A program made the translations under genes and the position numbers. The notes beneath the pieces are model-generated. The model was not told the DNA's origin. It was given only the letters and a program-made list of their open reading frames with translations, and did no database searches. This document shows positions 26,865 to 36,726 of a stretch of 64,000 nucleotides of DNA, one piece after another. Origin of the DNA: Candidatus Defluviilinea gracilis (GTDB lineage: Bacteria; Chloroflexota; Anaerolineae; Anaerolineales; Villigracilaceae). The number at the start of each line of letters is the position of its first letter. Position 1 is the stretch's first letter. The stretch lies in assembly GCA_016716235.1 (NCBI GenBank), contig JADJWS010000001.1, positions 806,001 through 870,000 of the forward strand. The letters are read 5' to 3'.

Positions 26865-28094
26865 TTATAAACCGTCTTTGCGCTCCAAACGCGCCAACCG
26901 ATGAGCAATTTCATCCAGCCAGTGTTTGCGCTCGTAGGCTGGCAAGTCGGCGCGTTCTGCCTGCTTGCGCGCCGACACCGTCCACTTAAGCGCGGCTTTC
27001 ACATCGCGCGTTTTATGTTCATAATACTTCGCCAGTTCGATATGTGCGTAGATATGACCCGCCTGCGCCGCTTTTTTCCACAAGCGCGCCGCCTCCTCAT
27101 ACCCGCCGCGCTTCTTTTGCAGGATGGACAACCGCTTCACCGCCACGTGGAAATCTATCTCGCCCATAGGCGACTCAAGCCCACGCTCGTACAAACGCGC
27201 GGCTTCCTCCACGCGACCGAGATCCTCGAACAATTTGCCAAGCGCGATAAAATCCAACCCGTGTTGCACATTGCCATCGTACGGATTCTCCAGCATATCA
27301 TTCATATGCGCAAGCAATGCCGCCATCGCCGCCACATCCATGGCGTTGTGATAGAACACCCCTGCCAGTGGAGTCGCGTCGCCGGTGCGCAGATAATCGA
27401 AATACAACCAGGGGATCTCGTGCCCGGGCGTTTCCTCGCTCGAACGTCTCAGCCCCAGCACATGCTCTTCGAGGTATTTCAATGCGCGCGATTCAAGCCG
27501 GTCACGCCACAACCGCCGCGCAAGAGGCAATAAATCCACGTGGGAATATCCATTGAACGGGCAAGGCGTATCGTGTAACGCGTATCTTGTCTTGAGCAAC
27601 GGCGCATCGAAGGCTTTGCCGTTGAACGTCACCAACGCTTCGCACGGCGCGAGGAAATTCGCCAGTCCTTCGAGCAATGCCGCTTCTTCGGCAGGATCGC
27701 GCATGAAGAATTGCCGCAACACGAATTGACCTTCCATGAAGCGAGCCACACCGATGAGAAATGCGTATGTGCCGGTCCCGCCGGAGAGACCCGAGGTTTC
27801 CGTATCGAGAAAGGCAAATTTGGAGACTGGAAGACTGGCGACTTTTACATCATTTGCCCACTGAGAAACTAAAGAAAGAGGGAAAGAGGAAAGAAGAGCC
27901 GAATTGCCGTAATGATGGTTTTGAGGAAAGGTTTGCTCTGTGGTGAACACCTCTCCGCGCGGAGTGGAGAGAAAACTACCCCGCACGATCGAGTCGATGG
28001 TGGGCGAATCAGGCTTCCCTGGAGGAAGAGGCGAGATTCCCTTCTTCACGCCGAGCGACTTGAGTTTATCCGCAAGAGAGGGCTTGGAGTTCAT
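26865..28094 (-). CDS. YprB-like DEDD exonuclease with TPR repeats
   Basis: 409 residues from ATG 28094 (AAGGA ribosome site; an upstream start at 28127 has none). RNase H-like 3'-5' exonuclease domain: FLDTETSGLSGGTGT (DxE motif), LVTFNGKAFDAPLL, and the distal YHNAMDVAAMAAL with its Asp. The C-terminal ~120 residues carry TPR-like repeats (LGKLFEDLGRVEEAARLYERGL). This matches the YprB_RNaseH_2 family; substrate unknown. The linker just ahead of the catalytic domain (about 65-90) is encoded by DNA resembling dispersed repeats (27821-27900). Confidence 0.88.
   Translation of the reverse strand: MNSKPSLADKLKSLGVKKGISPLPPGKPDSPTIDSIVRGSFLSTPRGEVFTTEQTFPQNHHYGNSALLSSFPLSLVSQWANDVKVASLPVSKFAFLDTETSGLSGGTGTYAFLIGVARFMEGQFVLRQFFMRDPAEEAALLEGLANFLAPCEALVTFNGKAFDAPLLKTRYALHDTPCPFNGYSHVDLLPLARRLWRDRLESRALKYLEEHVLGLRRSSEETPGHEIPWLYFDYLRTGDATPLAGVFYHNAMDVAAMAALLAHMNDMLENPYDGNVQHGLDFIALGKLFEDLGRVEEAARLYERGLESPMGEIDFHVAVKRLSILQKKRGGYEEAARLWKKAAQAGHIYAHIELAKYYEHKTRDVKAALKWTVSARKQAERADLPAYERKHWLDEIAHRLARLERKDGL
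27821..27900. repeat. Repeat-like DNA inside the YprB-like gene
   Basis: GGAGACTGGAAGACTGG resembles the inverse of CCAATCTCCAGTCTC at 55640-55680, and GAAAGAGGAAAGA recurs at 58278-58290. Read in frame as the linker preceding the exonuclease domain. Confidence 0.5.
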
Positions 28095-28194
28095 TCGATC
28101 CTTACGCGCGATTATAACCAGAGCCACCCGAGTTCTCGTGATAAACGTCCTGCAGAAAATGTAACTTTTTGTAACGTTTCCACGAGTACTCCGT

Positions 28195-28414
28195 CGTAAA
28201 ATAACAAAGCTGTAATGTATCCATAAGTACTATTCAGCAGATTATAAGCTGTCAGGTAGGGGAGAGATTGGGTTGGTCTACGCTACAGAAGGCCGGGATA
28301 GCGAGACCGGACAGCAATTTGGGTGGCAATTGAAGCGCGTTGTTGGGATTCCCGTAAAAACGGCAGTGTTTTTTCGCGTCTTTCCCAACCATTCTCATTC
28401 CTTGTGAGGAAAAA
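28195..28414 (+). promoter_or_regulatory. Structured leader of the giant adhesin gene
   Basis: The 320-nt gap 28095-28414 has no gene. A strong hairpin at 28275-28308 pairs GGTCT/AGACC and CGCTA/TAGCG with one bulged A and a 13-nt loop. A second, longer-range stem pairs GTTGGGA (28342-28348) with TCCCAAC (28383-28389), and a small CTCA/TGAG hairpin touches the ribosome site. It matches no riboswitch class I know and does not contain the c-di-GMP-I core. TTATAAG near 28240 is a possible -10 box. Confidence 0.4.
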
Positions 28415-31400
28415 ATGAATATTTCGTCCTTCGCCCCAAAGAAGTTGTATGTACATTTTTTTGCCGCGGTCTTGGCGGTTCTCTTGGTATTGAGCGCCGC
28501 CACACCCGCCCCGGTTCGCGCGGCGGATACAGGTTTGCAAAGCCCCACATCCTGTACCGGCTGGACCAACCCCGCAAATGCGTTGTCCTCCAACAACGTG
28601 TACGCTACCACCGCCGGCGGAAATAACCAGTTGGTTTGCGCGTTCAACCTTCCGGCAATTCCGGCTGGCGCTGTGATCAATGGGATCGAAGTATCCATTG
28701 AGGGTATGTCAAGCGGATCGCGCGAGGCGGATGTGGACCTCTCATGGAATGCGGGCGGGAACTTTACCGGCGGCGACCCCAGCACCACCTTCGGCGGAAC
28801 CGAAACAACATTCACGCTTGGAGGCGCGGCAAACACTTGGGGAAGAGCCTGGGCAGTGGGAGATTTTACAGCCGCAAATTTCAGAGTACGCCTCACATCA
28901 ACGGGTTTTCCAACCTCTGGAACCATTTCTCTTGATCTCGTTCGCGTGAGAGTTACCTATAGTTTCGGCACGACCACCACTGTCGTTTCCGATATTAATC
29001 CATCCGTTGCGGGTCAAACGGTGACGTTCACCGCCACGGTTACATCAACCAGCGGCGCTCCCACTGGAACAGTCAACTTCCGTAACGGCGTGACCGTGAT
29101 CGGCACCGGAACACTCGACGGCAGCGGGGTGGCTACATTCAGCACCAATACATTAACGGTTGGCTCGCACAATATTACCGCTGTTTATGTTGGGGATGCC
29201 AATTTTGGAACGAGCACATCCGCCATCCTTGTGCAGAATGTCAATCAGGCGCCGACGATCACATCCGCGAATAACACAACGTTCTTGGTGGGAACAGCCG
29301 GCAATTTCACAGTAGCCACCACCGGCTTCCCTGCGCCAACGTTTACTCTAAGCGGCGACCCCTTGCCGAGCGGAGTAACCTTCAATACCAATACCGGTGT
29401 CTTTGGCGGCGCGCCCGCATCGGGCACGGTTGGCGTGTATAACTTCTTAATTACCGCCACCAACGGCATTAGTCCTGATGCGACCCAGAACTTTACGCTG
29501 ACGATCATCAAGGGCAATCAGACAATCAACTTCCCCGCAATCTCCAGCCCGCGGGCATATGGCTCGACCTTTGTGATCAATCCGACGGCGTCTTCTGGTT
29601 TGCCCGTCACCGTAGTGGCAAGCGGCGTATGCACGCTCGCGGGAAATACCGTCACGATGACAAGCGGAACAGGGACTTGCACCCTGACCGCCTCACAAGC
29701 GGGCAACGATGACTACAACCCCGCGCCGGATGTGGTCCGCACTGTTGCGGCATCGCGAGCAACGACAACGGTTTCTGTCGACCCGGCGCCGCATACCGCC
29801 GCCAACCCGAGTCAGTCGTTTTACAGCCATCCGATGACGTTCACGGTGACCGTCTCCTCTGCGGCTGGGACGCCAACCGGCACGGTTACATTGACCGGTG
29901 GCAACCCTGCGCAAAATATCACCGCCACGCTCGATGCCGCCGGCGTTGCCTTGATCACCACCAGCAATTTGAATGTGATCACATTCCTTGGAGCCCCTGT
30001 TCCGCATGGGCTGACGGTCAGCTACAGCGGGGATGCCAACTTCAATACGGATTCGGAAGCGGTCTCTCACACCATTCTGCCTGCCCCAACCCAGGTGAAT
30101 GTTACCTCCGATGTAAATCCCTCCGCCGAAGGCCAGATGGTGGTCTTTACGGTAACCGTCACTCCAACGGCGCCGGGCACTGGCATTCCGGCTGGGTCCG
30201 TCACCTTATGGGACGGTTCAACACAAATTGGCTCAGCAACCATTTTGAGCGGCGGAGTCGCCACATTCAACATCAGCACGCTGACATTCGGCTCGCACAA
30301 CATCTCGGCGCGCTTCGTCAATAGCAACGATAACTATGCCACCAGCAATAACACTTCAAACCCGTATGTTCAAAATGTCCGGCGTTTCACCACTGCAACG
30401 CTGACATCCGATAACAACCCGTCCATTTATGGGCAGAACGTCACGTTTACCGCCACCATCACCTCCGGCTCGCCGGGTGTGATCACAGGCTCAGTGACCT
30501 TCTACAACGGCGCAACTGTCATCGGCACAGACAACACAATCGTCGGCGGGGAAGCAACCCTAACGATCAACTCGCTCGTGGTGGGAACCCACCCCATCAC
30601 CGCGGTTTATAGCGGCGACGGAACATTCGCCACCAGCACAACAAACATCGTGAGCCAGGTGGTGAATAAAGCCACCTTGACCGTGACCGCAGATCCGCAG
30701 ACCATCACCTACGGCGATGCCGACCCGGTCTTCACCTTCCAGTACAGCGGATTCGTGCTCGGCGATGACGCGGCGGATATCGACACGCCTCCCACATGCG
30801 ATGCGCCGACTCCCCACGTCAATGCCGGCGTGTATAACGGGATCATCGATTGTTCCGGCGGCTTGGATGATAACTATGATTTCACATACGTGGATGGAAC
30901 CCTGACGGTCCTGCAAAAAGCATTGACGATCACCGCCGACAATCAGGGCAAGATCTACGGAACCACATTCACTTTCGCCGGAACCGAGTTCACCACCACT
31001 GGCTTGATCTTCACCGATTCGGTTTCGAGCGTCACGTTGACCAGCGCCGGAGCGCCCGCCGCCGCGCCGGCTGGGACCTATCCGATCGTTCCGAGCGCGG
31101 CTGTCGGCACAGGGCTGTCAAACTATGCCATCACGTATGTCAACGGCACAATGACCGTTGGCACGAACGTGTTGACCATTACCGCAGACGACCAAACCAA
31201 GACCTATGGCGATGTATTCACGTTTAATGGCACAGAGTTTAGCGTGGTCGGTCTCCAGCCCGGCGACAGCGTCACCAGTGTGACTCTCACCAGCGCAGGC
31301 GCTCCTTCCGCGGCTGTCGTTGGCACGTATCCCATCACGCCCAGCGCCGCAGTGGGAACCGGCTTGAGCAACTATGTGATCGTGTATAGCGACGGGCAAA

Positions 31401-34400
31401 TGGATGTCAATCAGCGCAGTCTGACATTCAACCCCAATGCGCAAACAAAAGTCTACGGAAGCGTGTTCAGCGCCTACACCGGCGCGTTCACAGGCTTGCG
31501 CGCAGGCGACAACATCACCCCGATCTACGACAGTCTCGGCGCGCCCGCCACAGCCATTGTCGACGTGTACGGAATCACTGTCACACTGGACGATCCCGAT
31601 GGGAAGTTGGGCAACTACATCGTCACGATCGACCCGGCGCCCGCCGCCACATTAACCGTCACCCAGCGCGCGCTCTCTGTCACACCGGACGATCAAACCA
31701 AAGTGTACGGCGAAGTGTTCACCGCGTTCACCGGCGTTATTTCGGGCATCCAAAATGGAGATAATATCACCGCCACTTACAACAGCGCTGGCGCGCCTGC
31801 CACTGCGGATGTAGGGATTTATACGATCACCGCCGCGTTGAATGACCCCGACGGCATGTTGAGCAACTACAACATCACCCTCAACACCGGCACACTCACT
31901 GTAACGCGACGAAACCTGACCGCAATCTCGGACAGCCAAAGCAAACTCTATGGCGAAGTGTTCACCGCGTTCACCGGCTCTTTCATCGGTATCCAGAACG
32001 GCGATAACATAACCGCCGTTTACAACAGCCTCGGCGCGCCCGCCACCGCCCCGTTCGGTTCGTATCCCATCACCATCACCTTGGTCGATCCTGATAACAA
32101 ACTGGGCAACTACACAGTCACACAAAACATCGGCACCCTCACGGTCAATCGCCGCGACCTGAGTTTCGTGCCCGACGATCAATCGAAGATCTATGGCGAT
32201 ACATTCAGCGCCTTCACCGGCGCGGTTACCGGCTTGCAAAACGGCGATGCCATCACGCCGATCTACTCGAGCCCTGGCGCAATTGCCACTGCCCCGGTGG
32301 GAACTTACCCGATCACAATTACACTGAGCGACCCCACGAATAAACTAGGCAACTATAACTTCACCATCGGAACTGCCACATTGACCGTGACCCAACGCGA
32401 CCTCATCGTTACCCCCGACGATCAGACCAAACAATACGGCACATGGTTCATTGCGTTCACTGGCGCCATCACCGGCATTCAAAACGGCGACAACATCACC
32501 GCCAATTATGCCAGCGCCGGTTCGCCGCCCTCCGCCGCCGTTGGCACCTACCCGATCACCGCCACCTTGAACGACCCCACCGGGAAACTTGGCAACTACA
32601 ACGTAACCTTGAACACCGGCACGCTAACCGTTACCTCCTCCGTATTGACCGTCACCGCCAATAACCAGACCATCACGTATGGAAATCCCGACCCGACTTT
32701 CACCTTCACCTACACAGGATTCGCCTCCGGTGACGGACCGGGCGTAATCAACACGCCTCCGACCTGTAGTGTGTCTGGTCCTCACACCGACGTGGGTACC
32801 TACCCCATCGTTTGTTCCGGCGGCTCCGACGACGCGTACACGTTTGTCTATGTGGATGGAACTCTCACGGTCCAACCGCGCGCGCTCATCGTCACACCGA
32901 CCGACAAAACGAAGGTCTATGGCGATGTATTTACCGCATTCACCGGATTGATCACCGGCATTCAATTTGGCGACAACATCACAGCCACCTACGCCAGCGT
33001 CGGCGCGCCGGCCACCGCAAATGTTGGCGATTACCCGATCACAGCCACCTTGAACGACCCCGACAACAAACTCGGCAACTACACCGTAACGCTCAACACA
33101 GGCACACTATCTGTGACGCCGCGCGCCCTCACCGTCACGCCAGCCGATAAGACGAAAATCTACGGCGCGGTTTTCACCGCATTCACTGGAACGATCACAG
33201 GCGTTCAAGCAGGCGATACGATCACCGTCACCTATGACAGCCCCGGTGCGCCGGCCACAGCCGCCATCGGTGATTACCCGATCAACGCCACGCTCAACGA
33301 TCCGGGGAACCGTCTACCCAACTACACGGTGACTCTGAACATCGGCACGTTAAGCGTCACCCCGCGCGCGCTGGTCGTCACGCCGGACAATAAGTCCAAA
33401 GTATTCGGCACTGTGTTCACCGCATTCACCGGCACGATCACCGGCATTCAAAACGGCGATAACATCACCGCAACCTACGCCAGCCCCGGCGCGCCAGCCG
33501 CGGCGCCGGTGGGAACGTATCCCATCACCGCGACGTTGAACGACCCAGACAATAGACTGCCGAATTACACCATCACGCTCAACACAGGCACGCTGTCGGT
33601 GGGCTTATCCATTCTCACCATCTCAGCCAACGATCAGAGCATTGTGTATGGAAGCCCAGACCCGGTCTTCACCTTCACCTATTCAGGCTTCGTCAATGGA
33701 GACACCCCGGCAGTCGTCGATACGCCGCCAACTTGTCAAGTTGCCGTTCCGCATAACAACGTAGGCGCTTTCCCGATCACCTGCTCCGGCGGAATCGACG
33801 ATAACTATGTCTTTGCATACACACCCGGCACATTGACGGTCACACCGCGCGCCCTCACCGTCACCCCGGATGACAAGACAAAGGTCTATGGCGATACGTT
33901 TACCGCCTTCACCGGCCTGATCAGCGGCATTCAAGGCGGCGATATCATCACCGCCAATTACGCCAGCGCCGGCGCCATAGCCACCGCGGGAATTGGATCG
34001 TATCCGATCACGGCAACTCTCAATGACCCCGGTGGGCGGCTTGGGAACTACACTGTCACCTTGAATACCGGCACACTCACCGTAAATACCCGAGGGCTGG
34101 TTGTTACCCCGACGGACGCAAGCAAGGTCTACGGATCGGTGTTCAACGCCTTTACCGGCGCGATCGTGGGCATTCAGAATGGCGACCCGATCACGGCAAC
34201 TTACACAAGCCCCGGCTCGCCGGCAACCGCCATTGTGGGAGCCTATCCGATCACAGCCACATTGAACGCGCCGGCCGGCGTACTCAACAACTACACCGTC
34301 ACATCCAACACGGGCACGCTCACCGTGACTCAACGCGACCTGACCGTGACGCCCGCAGATAAATCCAAAGTGTACGGAACGGTCTTCACGGCGTTTACCG

Positions 34401-36658
34401 GCACGATCACCGGCATTCAAAACAGCGATCCGATCACCGTCACCTACGCCAGCGCGGGGGCGCCCGCCGCGGCGGCAGTGGGTGATTATCCGATCACCGC
34501 CACATTGAACGACCCGAGCGGCCGGCTCCCGAACTACAACGTAATTCTTGGAACGGGCACGCTCAGCGTCACGCTGGCAACCACATTGACCGGCGTCACA
34601 TCCGACAACAACCCGGCGGGCGTGGGCGATCTTGTCACTTTCACCGCCACCGTCACCTCCAGCGCGGGAACGCCCACCGGCACCGTCACGTTCTACGATG
34701 GCGCAAACTCAATGGGCACCGTGACCCTGGCAGGCGGGGTGGCGACCATCAGTACCAACACGTTGAACGCGGGTTCGCATACCATCACTGCGGTGTATAG
34801 CGGTGATGCCAACTTTGCCGGCAGCACTTCCGCGCCGTATGTTCAGGGTGTGGGACAAACAGTCTCGAACACCGTTGTCACCTCGAACGCGAATCCCTCC
34901 GTTCTGGGTCAAGCGGTTACATTCAACGCGATTGTTACCGCATCGACCGGCGTTCCAACCGGCACAGTAACATTCAACGATGGCGCGACGGTCTTGGGAA
35001 CTGGCGCATTGAACGCCGGTGTAGCGACCTTCACAACAAACGCTCTCACCTCCGGGTCGCACAACATTACCGCTTCCTATGGCGGAGACGCCGACTTCTT
35101 CGGGAGCGTATCCGCTGTGCTCACGCAGATCGTCATCCCGAACACGACCATCGACACTACGCCGCCCGACCCAGATAACGACCTGACCCCGATATTCACG
35201 TTCAGCAGTACCAGCGCCACAGGCACTTTCGTCTGCCGCATCGACGGCGCGCCTTTCGCCCCGTGCAACTCCGGCAATTCGTTTGGTCCGCTTGTCGCGG
35301 GGAATCACACCTTTGAAGTCGCCGCGGTGGATACCTTCGGGAACACCGACCCGACGCCCGCATTGTACGTTTGGACGATCGACACCTCCACACCAGACAC
35401 CGATATCGATTCATCCCCGCCCGCCGTCACAAACAGCGTGGACGCGGCGTTCGCCTTCTCCAGTCCATCACCAGACACCGCCAGTTTTGAATGCCAGCTA
35501 GATGGCGGCGGTTTCGCCGCATGTACAAGCCCGCAAAATTATCTAGCGCTGGCAGGCGGACCTCACATCTTTGAAGTGCGCGCGATCGACGATGCCGGCA
35601 ACCCAGACCCCACCCCCGCATCGTACAACTGGATGGTCGACCTCGGCTACCCAACCGTGATCGGGAGCGAGCCCGCCAACAACGGCGTAACGGGACGCAA
35701 CACCACGAGAATAACGGTGAATTTCAGCAAAGACGTGAATCAGGTTAGCAACACAGATCTCGGGTCTGCCACGAACCCTGCCAACTACCTCTTGGTGGAT
35801 GATGGTCCCAACGAAACCTTCGATACCGTTTCATGCGCGGGCGGTTTGATTGCCGATGATGTACTCATCCCGATCGCCATCCCCACGTATAGCAATGGCA
35901 CGGGAGCGGGTCCGTTCATCGCCACCTTTGTCATCAATGGTGGGATCGGTCTCACGGACGGCAATTATCGACTGTTCGTATGCGGAACGACTTCCATCCT
36001 GGATGTGGCTGGCAACGAATTAAACGACGGACTCAACGATACGGCGATCACCTTCACCGTCGTGCCGCGCGTTCCCGGCGGTGACGGAGACGGCGACGGT
36101 AATGGACGCGGCAATAACTCAAACCTGGGATCCGGATTCCTTATCCCTGTGACGGGCTTCGCGCCGGGGAAGATTACCATACTTCCGGAGCAACCCGCAG
36201 ATCAGCAATACGCCGCCACCGACGTTTGGATGGAAATCCCGCGCCTCAAAATAAAGATCCCGATCGTGGGCATTCCGCAAACAAAGAACGGATGGGACGT
36301 GTCATGGCTTGGAAACAAAGGCGGTTGGCTCAACGGTTCGGCATTCCCCGGCTGGGATGGCAACTCGGTCATTACCGGTCACGTATGGGATGCGAACAAC
36401 AACCCCGGTCCGTTCGCCAACCTCGTCAACCTGCAATACGGAGACAAGATCAAGATCCACGCATTCGGTCAGGTTTACACATTCGAAGTAACCGCCAGCG
36501 CCCTGATCCTGCCGAGCAACACAAAAGCCGCGTTGAAACATGAAGAAACACCCTGGTTGACCCTCCTCACCTGCGAAAACTACATCGCAGAGACCGACAC
36601 CTACACCCACCGCCGCATGGTGCGAGCTGTGCTGGTAAGCGTCACGCCGGAAAAGTAA
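28415..36658 (+). CDS. Giant MBG/Ig-repeat surface adhesin with C-terminal sortase domain
   Basis: 2747 residues. Order: signal peptide (to about 37); N-terminal beta domain (38-185); Ig-like domain (GTVNFRNG...GSHNITAVY); putative-Ig domain (TFTLSGDPLPSGVTF); further Ig-like domains; 16 MBG repeats (753-2054); two more Ig-like domains; two TFVCRIDG/FECQLDG repeats; an SbsA-like Ig domain; a Gly/Asp/Asn linker; LIPVTG (about 2575-2580); and a sortase domain (about 2600-2745) with His2656 in ITGHVW, Cys2720 in LLTCENY and an Arg among 2733-2737. It should be exported and surface-bound. The fused sortase could act on its own IPVTG-like motif or on partners; that is inference. Converges on a c-di-GMP-controlled sortase gene, with a shared terminator between them. 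Confidence 0.92.
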   Translation: MNISSFAPKKLYVHFFAAVLAVLLVLSAATPAPVRAADTGLQSPTSCTGWTNPANALSSNNVYATTAGGNNQLVCAFNLPAIPAGAVINGIEVSIEGMSSGSREADVDLSWNAGGNFTGGDPSTTFGGTETTFTLGGAANTWGRAWAVGDFTAANFRVRLTSTGFPTSGTISLDLVRVRVTYSFGTTTTVVSDINPSVAGQTVTFTATVTSTSGAPTGTVNFRNGVTVIGTGTLDGSGVATFSTNTLTVGSHNITAVYVGDANFGTSTSAILVQNVNQAPTITSANNTTFLVGTAGNFTVATTGFPAPTFTLSGDPLPSGVTFNTNTGVFGGAPASGTVGVYNFLITATNGISPDATQNFTLTIIKGNQTINFPAISSPRAYGSTFVINPTASSGLPVTVVASGVCTLAGNTVTMTSGTGTCTLTASQAGNDDYNPAPDVVRTVAASRATTTVSVDPAPHTAANPSQSFYSHPMTFTVTVSSAAGTPTGTVTLTGGNPAQNITATLDAAGVALITTSNLNVITFLGAPVPHGLTVSYSGDANFNTDSEAVSHTILPAPTQVNVTSDVNPSAEGQMVVFTVTVTPTAPGTGIPAGSVTLWDGSTQIGSATILSGGVATFNISTLTFGSHNISARFVNSNDNYATSNNTSNPYVQNVRRFTTATLTSDNNPSIYGQNVTFTATITSGSPGVITGSVTFYNGATVIGTDNTIVGGEATLTINSLVVGTHPITAVYSGDGTFATSTTNIVSQVVNKATLTVTADPQTITYGDADPVFTFQYSGFVLGDDAADIDTPPTCDAPTPHVNAGVYNGIIDCSGGLDDNYDFTYVDGTLTVLQKALTITADNQGKIYGTTFTFAGTEFTTTGLIFTDSVSSVTLTSAGAPAAAPAGTYPIVPSAAVGTGLSNYAITYVNGTMTVGTNVLTITADDQTKTYGDVFTFNGTEFSVVGLQPGDSVTSVTLTSAGAPSAAVVGTYPITPSAAVGTGLSNYVIVYSDGQMDVNQRSLTFNPNAQTKVYGSVFSAYTGAFTGLRAGDNITPIYDSLGAPATAIVDVYGITVTLDDPDGKLGNYIVTIDPAPAATLTVTQRALSVTPDDQTKVYGEVFTAFTGVISGIQNGDNITATYNSAGAPATADVGIYTITAALNDPDGMLSNYNITLNTGTLTVTRRNLTAISDSQSKLYGEVFTAFTGSFIGIQNGDNITAVYNSLGAPATAPFGSYPITITLVDPDNKLGNYTVTQNIGTLTVNRRDLSFVPDDQSKIYGDTFSAFTGAVTGLQNGDAITPIYSSPGAIATAPVGTYPITITLSDPTNKLGNYNFTIGTATLTVTQRDLIVTPDDQTKQYGTWFIAFTGAITGIQNGDNITANYASAGSPPSAAVGTYPITATLNDPTGKLGNYNVTLNTGTLTVTSSVLTVTANNQTITYGNPDPTFTFTYTGFASGDGPGVINTPPTCSVSGPHTDVGTYPIVCSGGSDDAYTFVYVDGTLTVQPRALIVTPTDKTKVYGDVFTAFTGLITGIQFGDNITATYASVGAPATANVGDYPITATLNDPDNKLGNYTVTLNTGTLSVTPRALTVTPADKTKIYGAVFTAFTGTITGVQAGDTITVTYDSPGAPATAAIGDYPINATLNDPGNRLPNYTVTLNIGTLSVTPRALVVTPDNKSKVFGTVFTAFTGTITGIQNGDNITATYASPGAPAAAPVGTYPITATLNDPDNRLPNYTITLNTGTLSVGLSILTISANDQSIVYGSPDPVFTFTYSGFVNGDTPAVVDTPPTCQVAVPHNNVGAFPITCSGGIDDNYVFAYTPGTLTVTPRALTVTPDDKTKVYGDTFTAFTGLISGIQGGDIITANYASAGAIATAGIGSYPITATLNDPGGRLGNYTVTLNTGTLTVNTRGLVVTPTDASKVYGSVFNAFTGAIVGIQNGDPITATYTSPGSPATAIVGAYPITATLNAPAGVLNNYTVTSNTGTLTVTQRDLTVTPADKSKVYGTVFTAFTGTITGIQNSDPITVTYASAGAPAAAAVGDYPITATLNDPSGRLPNYNVILGTGTLSVTLATTLTGVTSDNNPAGVGDLVTFTATVTSSAGTPTGTVTFYDGANSMGTVTLAGGVATISTNTLNAGSHTITAVYSGDANFAGSTSAPYVQGVGQTVSNTVVTSNANPSVLGQAVTFNAIVTASTGVPTGTVTFNDGATVLGTGALNAGVATFTTNALTSGSHNITASYGGDADFFGSVSAVLTQIVIPNTTIDTTPPDPDNDLTPIFTFSSTSATGTFVCRIDGAPFAPCNSGNSFGPLVAGNHTFEVAAVDTFGNTDPTPALYVWTIDTSTPDTDIDSSPPAVTNSVDAAFAFSSPSPDTASFECQLDGGGFAACTSPQNYLALAGGPHIFEVRAIDDAGNPDPTPASYNWMVDLGYPTVIGSEPANNGVTGRNTTRITVNFSKDVNQVSNTDLGSATNPANYLLVDDGPNETFDTVSCAGGLIADDVLIPIAIPTYSNGTGAGPFIATFVINGGIGLTDGNYRLFVCGTTSILDVAGNELNDGLNDTAITFTVVPRVPGGDGDGDGNGRGNNSNLGSGFLIPVTGFAPGKITILPEQPADQQYAATDVWMEIPRLKIKIPIVGIPQTKNGWDVSWLGNKGGWLNGSAFPGWDGNSVITGHVWDANNNPGPFANLVNLQYGDKIKIHAFGQVYTFEVTASALILPSNTKAALKHEETPWLTLLTCENYIAETDTYTHRRMVRAVLVSVTPEK
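30671..34576 (+). repeat. Array of 16 MBG-type protein repeats (about 81 codons each)
   Basis: Two unit types. Type B (13 copies) follows the pattern TKVYGxVFTAFTG...GDNIT...YPITATLNDP...NYTVTLNTGTLTV. Type A (3 copies) has TITYGxPDPxFTFTYSGF...TPPTC...CSGG with two Cys. Order is A-B7-A-B3-A-B3. DNA similarity among B units is high in places, which indicates recent internal duplication. Confidence 0.9.
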
Positions 36659-36670
36659 AGATCATTTCAC

Positions 36671-36712
36671 GAATCAGAAAAGCCGCTCAACATTGGGCGG
36701 CTTTTCTGATTC
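36671..36712. terminator. Bidirectional intrinsic terminator between adhesin and sortase genes
   Basis: Perfect 16-bp stem GAATCAGAAAAGCCGC / GCGGCTTTTCTGATTC with a 10-nt loop. The A-rich/T-rich flanks allow termination in both directions. Lies 12 nt after the adhesin stop and 14 nt after the sortase stop. Confidence 0.9.
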
Positions 36713-36726
36713 ATGGAACATTGAGG

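Noticed and set aside
28252..28926. 224-codon minus-strand frame spanning the adhesin leader and start
   Set aside because: Opposes the adhesin signal peptide and N-domain; no family resemblance.
30671..34576. Regularly spaced DNA repeats as a possible CRISPR array
   Set aside because: The period is about 243 nt, units are coding and diverged, and no short identical repeats with unique spacers exist.
30560..35308. Several minus-strand frames of 100-245 codons opposite the MBG array
   Set aside because: They repeat with the array period and are by-products of its biased codons; no independent features.
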